From: Undaria pinnatifida
Lineage: Eukaryota; Sar; Phaeophyceae; Laminariales; Alariaceae
NCBI GenBank assembly: GCA_012845835.1
Contig: JABAKD010000017.1
Coordinates: 4,090,867-4,154,866 of the forward strand
Direction: 5' to 3'
DNA length: 64,000 nt
The notes under the pieces are model-generated. The model saw only the letters and a program-made list of their open reading frames with translations, searched no databases and had not been told where the DNA came from. Made by a program: the position numbers and the translations under genes. This document shows, in pieces, positions 40,390-51,900 of this stretch (its first letter is position 1; every line of letters starts with the position of its first letter).

Positions 40390-40835
40390 GTCGCCCACGT
40401 TTCATCCACGTGTGTCAACCACGGTTGATCCATGACTATCCTATTCGTCGCTATGGGTCGCTTACCGGTGACACATGGGTCACTCATGGGTTTTCCATGG
40501 GTCGTCATGAGGCGCCCATGTTCACCCATGGGGCATCCACTGTTGGACCATTGGCTTACCCATGGGTCGCCCATGGATCGCCCACGGGTGGCCCCTGAGT
40601 GGGCGATGGGTCACCGATGGTTACCCATGGGCCACCCACCGTTGGTGCATGGGTTGCGCATGGGTCACCCATGGGTCGCCCACGGACGACCCATGGGTGG
40701 GTAGTGATAGCCCATGGGTCCCTCACCAGCCACTCATGGGTTTCCCATGGGTCGCGCATCGGTCGGCCTTGGCCCACCATGGGTCGCTCACGGCCCACAA
40801 TGGATCGCTCATGGAGAAGTACCAAAAAATGACTG
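40390..40835. repeat. CCCATGGGT-rich palindromic tandem array
   Basis: About 30 copies of CCCATGGGTCGCC-like words with irregular 9-30-bp spacing. CCCATGGG is self-complementary, so both strands look alike. Open frames on both strands (MGHPW.., MGDPW..) are repeat artefacts. Confidence 0.8.
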
Positions 40836-40877
40836 GGGGCCGAAACGGCAAACGCACACCTGGTATACGAACCTCAA

Positions 40878-41245
40878 TGAGTAAATTTGCTTCCACGAAA
40901 GCTTCCACTGAAACTTCCACGAAAAAATAAAGCTTCCACGGAAGTGCTTCCACGGATTCAAAAGCTTCCACGGAAATACTTCCACGGATTTTCAGGTTTT
41001 AGTTCCATGGAAGCAAGCGGCTGTTTCCACGGAAAGTCGGAAGCTCAGCGGCTTCCACGAAAGCTTCCACAAAAGCTTTTCGTGAAAGCTTTCGAAGTAG
41101 CTTCCACGAAAAGTTGGAAGCTACATCCATCCACGGAATTTTGCGTTTCACTTCCATGGAAGCTTCCGCAGCTTCCACGGAATCTCAGCGGTTTCCACGA
41201 CAGCTCCCACGGATATATTTGTATTGGACACTGCTGTGCCTCCAG
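40878..41245. repeat. GCTTCCACGGAA 12-mer array, copy 1 left block
   Basis: Units GCTTCCACGAAA and GCTTCCACGGAA, the latter containing the palindrome TTCCACGGAA with HindIII-type AAGCTT junctions. Interspersed with spacers conserved in copy 2 (CGGATTTTCAGGTTTTAGTT). Confidence 0.85.
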
Positions 41246-41405
41246 TAGGGCTCACCGCCTTTTCGACAACATGGTTGTCGCACACTGTGTACGAGGCGAA
41301 GGGAATTTCACCGTACAATGGTTGTTGCGTTTCATTGGGTTAGGGTTACGGTTGGGGTTAGGGTATATATATCTAATTTAAAGAGTATGTCAGCCACATG
41401 CCGGA
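41246..41405. repeat. Short telomere-like words between arrays
   Basis: GGGTTAGGGTTACGGTTGGG and a further GGTTAGGG at about 41337-41361. Copy 2 keeps a decayed version near 53680-53702. Too short and degenerate to be a recent telomere scar. Confidence 0.55.
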
Positions 41406-41930
41406 AGCTTTCATAGATGCGTTCGTAGCAGTGATTTTCTTTCACAGACGCTATCGCGGAAGCTTACCATGGCATTTGTTTTTGAAAGCTTCCGTGGAAG
41501 AAAATTATTATTTCATATTTCTAATTTATTAAATTTACTCCCACAACAGCTTCCGTGGAAGCTTCCGAGGAAGCAAATTTACTTCCACGAAAGCTTCCGT
41601 AAAAGTTTCTGTGGAAGAAACTCCCGTGGAATCCTTATGGAAGCTTCCGTGGAAGTAACTTCCGTGGAAGCTTTTACAAACAATTCCGTGGAAGTTACTA
41701 AGTTACTTCCACGGAAGCTTCCACGGAAGCTTTCATGGAAGCTTCTACGGCATGGAAGCTTGGAAGCTTCCAAGCTTCCATTTCTTCCATGGAAGCTTCC
41801 ACGGCTTCCATAAAAGCTTCCTTGGAAGCGATGAAAGCTTCTATGGAAGCGATGAAAGCTCCCGTGGAAGCCGTGGAAGCTTTCCATGGAAGCGATGAAA
41901 GCTTCCATGGAAGCTTTCATGAACTTCCAC
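41406..41930. repeat. GCTTCCGTGGAA 12-mer array, copy 1 right block
   Basis: Here the word is mostly on the opposite phase (GCTTCCGTGGAAG, GCTTCCATGGAAGC), so this block reads as the inverted counterpart of the left block across the ~160-bp spacer. Confidence 0.85.
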
Positions 41931-44900
41931 CAAAAATGCAGATAGTGCAGGTGGCCTGGCAAGTATTGGCGAGAAATAAAAACCCCGTGTGAGGTATACA
42001 TACTTTGGGCGGCCTTAGAATTCTATCTACATTTGAAATCATGGAGCATACAGGGTTTGATTGAGCAGGCAAACTGTCGGAATAACATCCCTTGGCCGAA
42101 ACCCTACCCTCAACCAGGTCTACCTTAATATCAGCCCTAAATCTAGCTCTTAACTGCAACGCCGGCATCACACACAGGAGTTTTGCGGGGAAACAGTATT
42201 CATGAAAAGGGAACACACTGTACCGAGACCTCCTCCTTGAGAGTATGCTAGAAGCTAGCTGCAGCAGGACTTCTAACATGTACCGGTAACAACGGTATCA
42301 TTGCGTCCCGGACCACCAATACTACGGTATGGGGGGAGGGGGGTCACTTTTGGGACCTCCGTTTCAGTGGATCGAGCTTTTCGCTCGCGCGAGTGAGCCC
42401 CCTTGTTCCTTCTTTGCGGTTTTCTATAAAAACACGCTTTCGGTGTGTTGTTTTTTTGCGCGACATTACACCGGCGCCATGTGGTTAGCCACGCTACGCC
42501 AAAAACACGCTTGCGCGCAAGAGGCTTTTTTGCGGTGAGGTACGGAGTAACGCCGGCGAATGGTCCAAAGTCGGCGGTGAAAAAGAGGGTACTGGTATAT
42601 CATAATCCCCCCCCCTGCCATAGCCAAGGGCAGAGCGACTGCGTGATATACCCCATTTGAGGAATATTTGGACGCAACGATACGGAGGGTGGTTTGGGTT
42701 CAGGGAAAAAATATACCCCGTTCGTTGTCGGTGTTCACCCTCATCGTTAGCCGTCGTGCTGCTGTGCTTACTCAACATAGTGGACTAGACGGGCCTCTTT
42801 ATCGCGGTCGGCTTTGACAATCCTGCAATTCATGTTACACTTGTGAGTCAATCGCCACAATGGTCCTTGTATTTACACATTCGAGAAGCTGAGAAATAGC
42901 AAAGTATTCGAACGGCAATCTGCCCCTTCTCTTGCCGTCCAGTCCGAACGTGTACCTGAGTCGTCCTCATGCTATACGTCACAGGCTACATCAAATAATG
43001 TTATTTCAGGTCATTGGCCGGAGTTCTGGACTGATATGCCCAAGAAGATGCGATGTTCTAATGAGACAAACAAGGAAGAATGCTGCCGCTAATAATGGTG
43101 CGACCGCATATTTCGCGTCATACATCAGCCCCGTATGTAGACATAACGTTCCCGTATAGGGTGGGATGTACGTACGGCGTGCAATGTTTAGCACCGTCAC
43201 GGGCCAAAAGCCGTACGATCCACCCTGCACTTAATCCGAGCATTGTTTGATGGTGCTGTGTTTTTCATTTCCTGGTGCGATTTTCGGCGTCCGCTAAGGG
43301 GGCGACGTCCTCGTCTTCCTTTACACACGCTCGTGCGGGCGCTTCGGTTGTACCTAGAAAACGTCCGGGTGCAACCCGTTACTTCTGTATGAACAGTGCT
43401 ACAACGCTGGAGCTAGAATACGCTCAAGTTTCTACCCCTGCCAACCCAATCGGTCAATCCATTATTATCGCCCACGCAAACAAGCCTGCAAGCAACACCC
43501 ATCATAATCAACTGCCAGAATATTCACCGGGTCACTGTGTTTTACTTTACAATCGGAACCCATCCAAGAGTTTTCCACTTTTACTATCGCAGTCGGTCGA
43601 CTCATCCTAGCGAACCTACCAACTCACGAGCCAACACCACACACTAACAGCAGAAGCAACCCGACTGGCTGCTGCCGCGACATACAAAAGAAACTCGCAA
43701 GGGGTTTCGATTTTCATGGAGCCAACGAGTCAATCCGTCACAGCAAATCAACCGACAAACCAGATCATAGTCCATTACAGCCGACGAGCCCACCTCAATA
43801 TGCAACACGCCAGAACTCAACCTCAGCAGCGACCCTGCTGTCTTTTTCTACATGTTACACGGCCCAGTACCAACAAAACCCCCAAGGGGCTTCGACTTTC
43901 GCAGATCCCATCGGTCACTATTTGTACACTGCTATTAATAGCAGAACCACCGGCAAGCCACCACGTTAGATACTACGCCCTGAAGTCACTTGGCTGGAGT
44001 TTCACCTGCCACTGCCCAGACGTGCTCAGTCCTACTACCCACGGAACAACCCATGAGACACCAGCACATTGAGAGCCCTCGGCATCTGCTCACAAACGAA
44101 ACGCATGCGCTGTCGTGGGAATTGTCCGATTCTTCCCCTCCCCACTCCGAGACTCAGACCAAGCTTTCACAGTCGATTTCACCAACAACGTTGCACAACG
44201 TTGATTTCATGACCGACGAATAATATTTACATGCTGCATCTTTTGGGGTACATAGACGGTAATAACACCCACAAAGACGCAGATCAACCTTGCGGGGGCC
44301 TCAACAACAATGCAGCACAATGCACCATTACATTGCTAACATGACCCAAATCGACGCAGCTTGACATCTCTGCAACTAAATACCTGAAGCACCAGAGGTG
44401 GCGGGGACGACTGACCATCACTGCATCCCAGGACCCCCCAACGAAGCACAGTTGGACCGCCGCGCTATACATAATATCGTTACACTATAGTCTACTCTCT
44501 CTGCATTGTCCTCTGAGCAGTTCTTGTCACCCGCCCGGCTGGAGATAGCCTGGCTGCTTAGTGCTGTGGAATACAGGGTCAGGCCAGGGGGAACGGTGGG
44601 TGAATAATGTCAATAACATCCCCTGGATTGTGGACAACAAGGCGGCTTGCTTGGGCTAGGTGAAATCTTGCGATGACACAGCAGTGCGGCGATAATGGGC
44701 GCAATAAAATACCGGGGGAATAGTCCTCATGGCTCGACCTCGAAGGTCGCACGTCTGGCTCGCCTGTACTGTATGTGCCAGCGACGTCCAGGTGGTAAGT
44801 AAATCGACCTAAATCTGCTTCGCGGCGGGTTCCGTTCGGGCCGAGCTTGGGGCTTAGGCGAGCACGTCACGTTAGCCGGCCAAATACAATTTACGTTCGA

Positions 44901-45203
44901 CTAGTAGCCCCGCCGATGCCAACATCTAGCCACCCGTCCGTCTGGTGCAAACTACGCTGTATCAGGTACCAATATTAATCTTCTTTGCGTTTGGCATCAC
45001 AGAGGGTGTGGTAACCCGCCGAACGCCTCAGCCGTCCAACCAGGAAAACGGTATCATGCCGTGCTTCGTGTTGCACGTGAACTGGGCCATCTTAAGACCT
45101 TCCACAAATGTAGGGTGCGGACGGCTACACAGTGCTCAGGTTGATTGCATGAGTGAATTCGCAACGCGCGACACAAGCGGATGACATCACGTAGCGACGA
45201 ATA
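41931..45203. other. Gene-free part of duplication copy 1
   Basis: Conserved with 54290-57514. It contains several same-length open frames in both copies (for example 43275-43610 and 55601-55936, 111 codons each). Their substitutions fall freely on all codon positions and include many radical changes, so I do not call them genes. A GCTCGCGCGAGTGAG palindrome lies at 42381. Confidence 0.45.
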
Positions 45204-45221
45204 TTATCTGCGCAGCATGTG
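45204..45221 (-). CDS. Cys-rich gene copy 1, putative last exon
   Basis: Acceptor GCGATTGCAG, then HMLRR and TAA. Phase matches exon D. Copy 2 encodes a slightly longer tail from the same acceptor. Tiny, so weakly supported. Confidence 0.35.
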   Translation of the reverse strand, partial: HMLRR

Positions 45222-48200
45222 CTGCAATCGCGGTACACCGACGCTTCCGGCCTCACCTACTGGTGCGAAAACGCAGATATAGTCTATACCCTATACATTC
45301 GGAATTCAATTTGATGCTCACCTTCACTTTCTCGCAGCACCTGTCGGTGGTGCATCCGGAGTATTCGCACAAGAGGGTGTCAGCACCGTACACGGGAGTG
45401 TAGTAGTCGGGGCACGCGTAGTACGAGCAGAAGGCCTCACAGCACTGCTTTTCATCGCACTTGCCATTGTCGCACTCCACATCATGGGCGTTTTTGATCA
45501 GACTGTAGCCGTCGGAGCAGCCGATGGAGTTGCAGTAGAGAGTCTCGACGTAATCGTCATATTTGTCATCTCCTGCATGACACGAAATGGAGGTCAAGTA
45601 AGGGTGGGTTATGGGCTCTTCAAACGGGGCAGTGCTTTGCGTGTTGCGGAGCATCATGTCTGAAGCTCGATAAGGACAGTTCGTTTCGTTCGAACGTACC
45701 CGACATTATAGACTATAGTTAGAAACAACCCTTAGACTGTCTTGATCGCTTACGCCTAGACAGTATGGAATATGCTTGGACTCCACTCCGATCAGTGGTG
45801 CCAATATTGAAGTATACGAAGCGTTACCGCATTTATAAAATACTTTGCGAACACCGGTAAATGGACTGCACATGGACTATGTGTGCTTCATTATTGAGAC
45901 CCACCTTTGTCGCAGCACAGGTCGGTGGTGCACCCGGAGTAGTCGCACAATAGGGTGTCAGCGCCGTATACCTGGGTGTACTTGTCGGGGCATGCGTAGT
46001 GCGAGCAGAGCTCTTCGCAGCACTGCTTTGGCTCACACTTGTCGCCTTCACACTGTACGCCGTGGGCGTTGTCGATCGGGCTGTAACCGTCGGAGCATTT
46101 GATGGAGTCGCAGTACATCGTTCCCATGTGGTCGTAGTCGGTTTTGTCGTCTCCTGTATGGGAAGTTAAGGAAACGTTGGTTCGAGACGAGTTAGCGTTA
46201 CAGTATGATCTCGTAGTGAAAGCCTTAAATGGCTCGCTGACGGTACGCTGTTTTCGGCAGATTCAAGAACGCGAGCTACAATGCCATCGCCCGTGTTATG
46301 TCTTCAATCGTAATATTGTAGACTAGATCCGTGCCTCCATTCCTGTTAATTGTGACAGGTTTGCATATCACCTCTCCACGAAACCAAAACCAAATGCAGG
46401 CTCACCGTAGTCGCAGCACTTGTCGGTGGTGCATCCGGAGTAGTCGCACTTGATGCCGTCAGTGCCATACATGGCAGTGTAGTTGTCGGGGCACGCGTAG
46501 GACGAGCAGAATGCTTCGCAGCACTGCTTTTCCTCGCACTTGCCGTTGTCGCACTCCACGTCATGGGAGTCTTTGATCAGAGAGTATCCCTTCGGGCAGC
46601 CGACGGAGCTGCAGTACGGGTTTTCTACGTAGTCGTTGGTCTTGTCTACATGGTGACTCGCTGCACAGGAAACGAATTAAGAGATTTTGGAGGATGGGTT
46701 AGGGTGTCTCTATAAGCAGCACGCGGTGGTGAACGCTGAACGTGCAGAGAGAACGCCTCGATATCCGCTAAATGGGACGGTTATATGTATTGTTGGCAGC
46801 ATACTACGGTGTAGAGAGACAAAACATCAATCACATATGACTTCCGGCGCACCTTTATTGCAGCACTTGTCGGTGGTGCACCCGGAGTAGTCACATTTGA
46901 TGCTGTCAGCGCCATACATGGGAGTGTAGTTGTCGGGGCACGCGTAGTACGAGCAGAAGGCTTGGCAGCACTGTTTCTCCTCGCACTTGCCGTTGTCGCA
47001 CTTGACCTTGTCGGCGTCTTTGATCGGAGTGTACCCGTTGGAGCAACCGATAGAGTTGCAGTACACCTCCTCGTGCTGTCAGGCAGCAGGATTTATGTAT
47101 GCGGCGAAGGGGGTCGGAGATTGGTTTCAATGTCTAAGCGCCCGTATCAGAAATGCCAATTTCGTTCAACTATGATACATGACGCGATAGTCACGGCAGG
47201 GTTTCCTCGTGTGTCAAGAGTAGCCTACAGATAAACATGCATTTTTATATAGCTTCATGTATATAATATATATATTCTATGTTTCGAACTGCGTTGTCGT
47301 CGTCGTTTTCTGTGTCGTGGGACAGAGATATTTCTCCCCTCGACCAGATAAACCCATCGCAGCCTTCCGCTATCTCCTATGTATCTCACTCATACACACA
47401 CCGTCTCTCCCTCCCTAGTATATTACCAGCCGGGCTCCTGACTATATTCCCGCTTGCAGTCGTCTCGGGGGACCAAGCCACCGGATAGTATGGTATGGTT
47501 CGACTCCACTTGGAAATAAAAGAATCGAAATACCCGGCTTGGCTGGCCAATCCATGGACCACGTCATGTCTGCTTACGTTATCAGCAAGAACCCCACTCC
47601 ATTGCTTTCGGCGTACCTCTGCTAGCCTGCACGGGGCGAATTCCACACGAGACTGGTGCTCGTTTTACTATTTCTAAAATACACTGACCCACAGATTCCC
47701 GACACAGACATGCCTCAAAGTCTCTCTATTCTCTCTATACTACATAATAAACCCTCCCCCCCCCCTTTGTTTTTCCTCGCTTTCTCTTGCTCAAACGCCC
47801 CACCTAATATCGAAATTCGCCAGAATAATAAACACTTCCACGCCCTGGATATCGCCTCATTATGTAGAGCCGTCCAAGCCGCTGCTGAAATCCCCCCCCC
47901 CTCGCGCCCCCAACGCCGCCTCCTGCCCCACCACCCGCAACTTCGCCTAGACCTAGCACCATGCGTATAGCAAACGTCTACATATATGCGACCTAAAGCC
48001 CCCCCCCCCCCCCCCCCCCCCCTCCCCGCCACATCCCCCCCCAGCCTTCCCCACAAGAAATATTTGAAGTTTTCACGCACAAATTGAGCTGCCCCACCTG
48101 TCCCTACCCCCCCTTCCCCCCTCCCGTCCCCTTTTTGATCAAAATCAGGCCCGCACGTCCTTGAAAACTCCGCCCTCCCCTCGCCGGTTATTCGACTGAC

Positions 48201-50143
48201 AGGATTCACTTGATAAACTGATGCATTTCCTTCCACAACTGTCAGATTTTGTCCCCCTCAGAAACGGGTTTTTTTATAGGTTCCGCGCACAGACGGCCTA
48301 ACATCACCCTGTCGACCCTGATAGATACACTGTAGTTGCAAGGGGAGTCGCCGACCTATATCCTTAATGAGGACAAACAACCCGTAATACGCGCGATCGG
48401 AGTATCACACACAGCTTGCAAAGATGAGTTTCGACAAAATCTTCGATCTCACAGCTGGAGTGTGTTTCAATTTTTATAATAATAAACTTCACTTCGTCCG
48501 CTACATTGTGTTCGTACGTTTACAGACAAGCTGATCCTTTATCAGCGGTGGACACTCACTTGCACTTCATTGCCATACAGCTGGAAGGAAACCATTTTCG
48601 ACACGGGTGATCTCGACATTGATACTATAGCAGTTGTGGCGCCTTTACACGGCCGGCATGTGCCAGCCGGAAAGACCGTCACCGTGAAGGCAACCGGCGC
48701 TACTCCGCATCTCCTGCCATTACTCGGTGTACCCATCGGTGCCACGCAGTTTGACGGGCACTATAGCGGGCAACCGGCACTACCTAACCAGCTCTTCTGA
48801 AGCTAGGGACCTCTATACTGCTGTATCACTATCACAAAATGTTGTGACAATAATGCCGCACGATCCGTAAATTAATTGTCCCATTGTGCAGCATGTCTCA
48901 TGCAACGGACGACCCTGACCACGGTAAGGGGAGTATCTCTGTTTCCCCTGCCTGGTTTGAGGGGCTCTGTATCTCACTGGAACATCAACATTTTGGGCGC
49001 TTTGTTCGGCGCAGGGCATCTAAACACTCCACACTGTGGGTTCTTTTTCGCCAATGAAATCAGCACGAAAACTTGTCTGACGCATCGGAACAGGGGCGTC
49101 ACACTCGCATGAATGAGTGAACCCGAGGCACACTGCGAAACGAGGCTCAGAAATCGACACCGCCTCTGCAGCTTTGGTCGGATGTTCATAGTTATGTATA
49201 AGTACATCATGAGAGGGACTCATGAAGAAGCGTGACATCTCAACACTGACAACATTTGGTGCCGACGATACAGTTTTGACGCTCCTCTTACCTTCAGAGA
49301 GCGCCTGCCGCGGGGACTACGGTCGGCCTTTCCTGCCACTCCTGCAAGTTGTAGGACAAGTGTTCGAAAAGCGCACGTTGGGACGTTTAGAATAGTGTTG
49401 CGACGGGTGCTTTTTGGTTTTCATCCCCTGCATCGCGTGGGACGTGGCGGCCTGTGGGGTGGACTACGGCGTTGTTTTACAGTTGCTAATTGTGTATACG
49501 GTACAGCGGCAGAAGACGGACGTATCCGGAAACGGCATTCTCTATATATAGTCTATGGTCGTTCATATACACAGTGTCGGCAGCTTTCGTTTACTTGAAA
49601 AATAATAAGTATAGTCTAGACAGAGAAGCGAATCTTCTCGTGGATCGACCGACGTAAAAGGCAACATTCAAATGTCGACTACACGCTGTGCAGATATCTT
49701 GGGAGGAAAGCAAAATTGCAACGAAAGTGTTCAAGCTGATGCATCCGTAATTTAGTCCACACCTCACCTCCCTCCAGAGGTTCTAGGCTACAGTGTACGA
49801 ATCCATCCAGGTATACACGTTGTCCATGACACTACCGGACGCTCCAACAGTTTCCGTCTTGATTGGCCCCTGCCTATCTCCACCTACCTCGTGACCATAC
49901 ACAACGACGCTGTTGTTGGCAGTCTTCTAACCCTCCGAGCAACTGTGATGCGTCAATACATTGAGAACATATCACTACACAACAGTAAGTCTCTCGAGCA
50001 TGTTTTATGCGCCCATCCACGTGGCTGAATCCACCCCAGGTGCGCAGAAGAAGTGTCAACTCACCTTTGGAGGCCGGGATTTGTACGCCAGCTGCCGCGC
50101 TGAAAGCACCCAGAGCCGCAACGAAGGTTAGCACCTGCACCAT
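45204..50143 (-). CDS. Secreted modular cysteine-rich protein, copy 1
   Basis: Proposed join on the minus strand: 50143-50065, 49341-49292, 48760-48560, 47075-46853, 46660-46406, 46153-45905, 45572-45322, 45221-45204. That is 1,326 nt, 441 residues, all phases compatible. It starts with a signal peptide (MVQVLTFVAALGAFSAAAG), then a basic linker with RSPRGRR that could be a processing site, a 67-residue domain, and four exons each coding two copies of C-x14-C-x4-C-x4-CC. I do not recognise the family. The pattern implies a disulfide-stabilised extracellular protein. Repeat exons B and C are symmetric 1-1, and A and D share one phase-1 side. Exons 2, 3 and the last exon are inferred from phase and splice sites only. 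Confidence 0.8.
45322..45572 (-). CDS. Cys-rich gene copy 1, module exon D
   Basis: 251 nt, phase 1 to 0, acceptor TCATGCAG, proposed donor GTGAAG|GTGAGC. DDKYDDYVETLYC lead, then the two half-modules. If the donor is not used, the frame would read through for ~20 codons to a stop near 45253. Confidence 0.8.
45905..46153 (-). CDS. Cys-rich gene copy 1, module exon C
   Basis: 249 nt, phase 1 to 1, acceptor CCATACAG, donor AAAG|GTGGGT. DDKTDYDHMGTMYC lead, then KCSDGYSPIDNAHG..CC and ACPDKYTQ..CC half-modules. Confidence 0.85.
46406..46660 (-). CDS. Cys-rich gene copy 1, module exon B
   Basis: 255 nt, phase 1 to 1, acceptor CTGTGCAG, donor TACG|GTGAGC. An N-terminal HHVDKTNDYVENPYC lead is followed by the two half-modules (GCPKGYSL.., ACPDNYTA..) with invariant cysteine spacing. 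Confidence 0.85.
46853..47075 (-). CDS. Cys-rich gene copy 1, module exon A
   Basis: 223 nt, phase 0 to 1, donor AAAG|GTGCGC (GTGAGC in copy 2). Two half-modules: GCSNGYTP..KCDNGKCEEKQCC and ACPDNYTP..KCDYSGCTTDKCC, both with C-x14-C-x4-C-x4-CC spacing. Confidence 0.85.
47752..48486 (+). mobile_element. C-rich element insertion, absent from copy 2
   Basis: 735 bp flanked by AATAAA (47746-47751 and 48481-48486). Copy 2 has a single AATAAA at 60059-60064 with nothing in between. The element matches 4086-4860 and ends CACAGCTGGAGTGTGTTTCA plus an AT-rich tail. It lies in the intron between exon 3 and module exon A, antisense to the gene. Confidence 0.85.
48487..48559. other. Rest of intron 3 of Cys-rich gene copy 1
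   Basis: Conserved with 60065-60137. No feature beyond the donor. Confidence 0.5.
48560..48760 (-). CDS. Cys-rich gene copy 1, exon 3
   Basis: 67 codons, phase 0 to 0, donor CAA|GTGAGT. Begins CPSNCVAPMGTPSNG and ends MVSFQLYGNEVQ, with three further cysteines between. The acceptor CCCGCTATAG has a poor pyrimidine tract. In copy 2 the same exon carries a 1-bp deletion. Confidence 0.55.
49292..49341 (-). CDS. Cys-rich gene copy 1, exon 2 (basic linker)
   Basis: 50 nt, acceptor ACTTGCAG, donor AAG|GTAAGA. Starts with 2 nt to complete exon 1's codon and ends phase 0. Encodes VAGKADRSPRGRRSLK, with an R-x-R-R motif. Open in copy 2 with one Ala/Val change. Confidence 0.6.
50065..50143 (-). CDS. 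Cys-rich gene copy 1, exon 1 (signal peptide)
   Basis: 26 codons plus 1 nt, donor AAAG|GTGAGT. The hydrophobic core LTFVAALGAFSAAA is followed by small residues suited to cleavage near AAAG/VQIP. Identical in length and nearly so in sequence to 61716-61638. Confidence 0.85.
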
Positions 50144-51900
50144 CTTCTTCTCGATTTGTCTTGTCGTGTAAGGCTAGCAGTGCTGTAGTACCCCGGACAG
50201 AGTGCTTGGTTGGTGCTGGAAACGAAAATGAAACAGAAAGGAAACGGCAATCACACCAAAAACATTACCAGACAGTAGTTTTTTTTTTTTTTTTCTTGCT
50301 TACTCCGTGTCGGCGACAGACGGACGGCATCGCGCGCGGGGTATTATTCACAGAGTTATGTGTCCCGTCTGTCCTGCTCTGCGTCTGCAATCATAGCGGG
50401 AGAGGTGGGGCTAGTACGTCATGTCCAACTGCCCGGTCGAAACTACTGTATTGCATCTATCTGTTTGTCTACAGCAGCTAAAGGCAGTCATGCACATCAG
50501 CAAATAATTGTGGCCTAAAAGCGTTTTCAGATTTCGGTTGGATTCTATTACCTACACTATTAGACGAGTACCAGGTACCAGGTACCGTACAAGTTACCAG
50601 GTACACGTTACAGGTTGTTCCGCGCGGCGTGCCGTACGCACAACTGCAAATGACCAACACACTACGTTCACAGGGTCTCAATTATTAGGGGCGAGAGGAT
50701 GCGTGCCGTGTATCCAAGGATCGTGGCACCTATTACGCCGTCGATTTCATCCGGTGGCAAGGTAAGGTGGGAATATTTCTCGAGCTCGACTCAAGGCAAC
50801 CAGCACGATCGGTCTTGTGCATCTTTATCTTCCCATCGCGGTGCCCCAAGTACATGTACTACTGCTGTACTTGCAAACACCTCAGCCTAGCGCTACAAGT
50901 GCAGTGCGACAAGTCAAAACGCTCGATTGAGGCTGCACCTTCCCGTCGAATAGCTGCGAGTACGAGGGGCTAAGAAGTGCTGTTGTTGTTCTCCGGCGCA
51001 CGCGCAAGAACTCTCCATGCTCTACGAGCGCGTACAGCTGTAGTCGTGCAACGCAGGGTATGGCCGGCATACGAAGGTGTCAATAGGAACTCACCGAGGT
51101 GGAGGGCGGGGGGTGGTGTGGTGTGCACTTGGGCAGTGACGTGATGAAGAGGTGACGAGTGAGTCAGGCTGTGTTTCGGCTGAAGGTGGTGAGTGACTTG
51201 GGGAGGGCGTGGCGCGGTGTGAGTCCGGCACGGCCCTTACGGCAGGCGTTATCCTGTCCACTGTAAGATTCAACTTCCCGCAGCATCGGAAATTTCTGGG
51301 CAATGTGTCACAGGCAGTAGAAATTTCTTTGTCTCGTGCTGCAACCCCGCCGAAATTGGGCAGATTTTTTTCAAAAGATACACCCGACCGAACACGACTT
51401 GACCTGAAAGTACGAAAAATTCAATGGATCCACATGGTGTGCGAAAGTGCGATAGACTTGTACTGCTGCTGTAGACTAGAGGATATGGAGCGCACGAACA
51501 CAGTTGTGAGGCGGAGGTTCAGTACAGCACGAATGTTTACTGTACGCTATACCGTGATGGTAACCATGCACCTTGTGCGCTTCGGTATTCTCCAGCCTCA
51601 AGCGTATTTAGCTTGAAACCTGTCTGTGTACGTCTGTTTTCCGCCATTATTTGAGAAAAATAATGAGAAAATATTTCCTGAAACTGTTTTCGGTCGAATA
51701 AAATAAAGGGTCCAAAATCCAGAATCCATTGTTTTAGTCTTACGATGCTTGGGAATTATTTGCTGTAGCTGGAAGAATGTTGTCACCAGTGGCGTGTATG
51801 AAGAAACTTCCGACGCTGCGGGATGTTGCGCCTTGCCCAGCTGGGATACGTTGGACACACACCACCACGGCACCCTGATTTGCACTGCCCATAAGACATT
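50144..51900. other. Upstream region of Cys-rich gene copy 1
   Basis: Presumed promoter side. Contains a T-run (50279-50294), TACCAGGTACCAGGTACCGT at about 50571-50590 and a 135-codon + frame at 51209-51616. That frame is broken by an extra base in copy 2, so it is unlikely to be a gene. No promoter motif can be assigned. Confidence 0.45.

Noticed and set aside
40390-40835. CRISPR-like array
   Set aside because: Eukaryotic context, no constant repeat plus unique spacer pattern; the words are irregularly spaced palindromes.
43275-43610. 111-codon frame conserved in length in both duplication copies
   Set aside because: Substitutions between copies change many amino acids and are not concentrated at third positions; it is more likely chance openness in a recent duplication.
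51209-51616. 135-codon + strand frame upstream of the Cys-rich gene
   Set aside because: Copy 2 has an extra base that splits it into two frames, and there is no recognisable domain.
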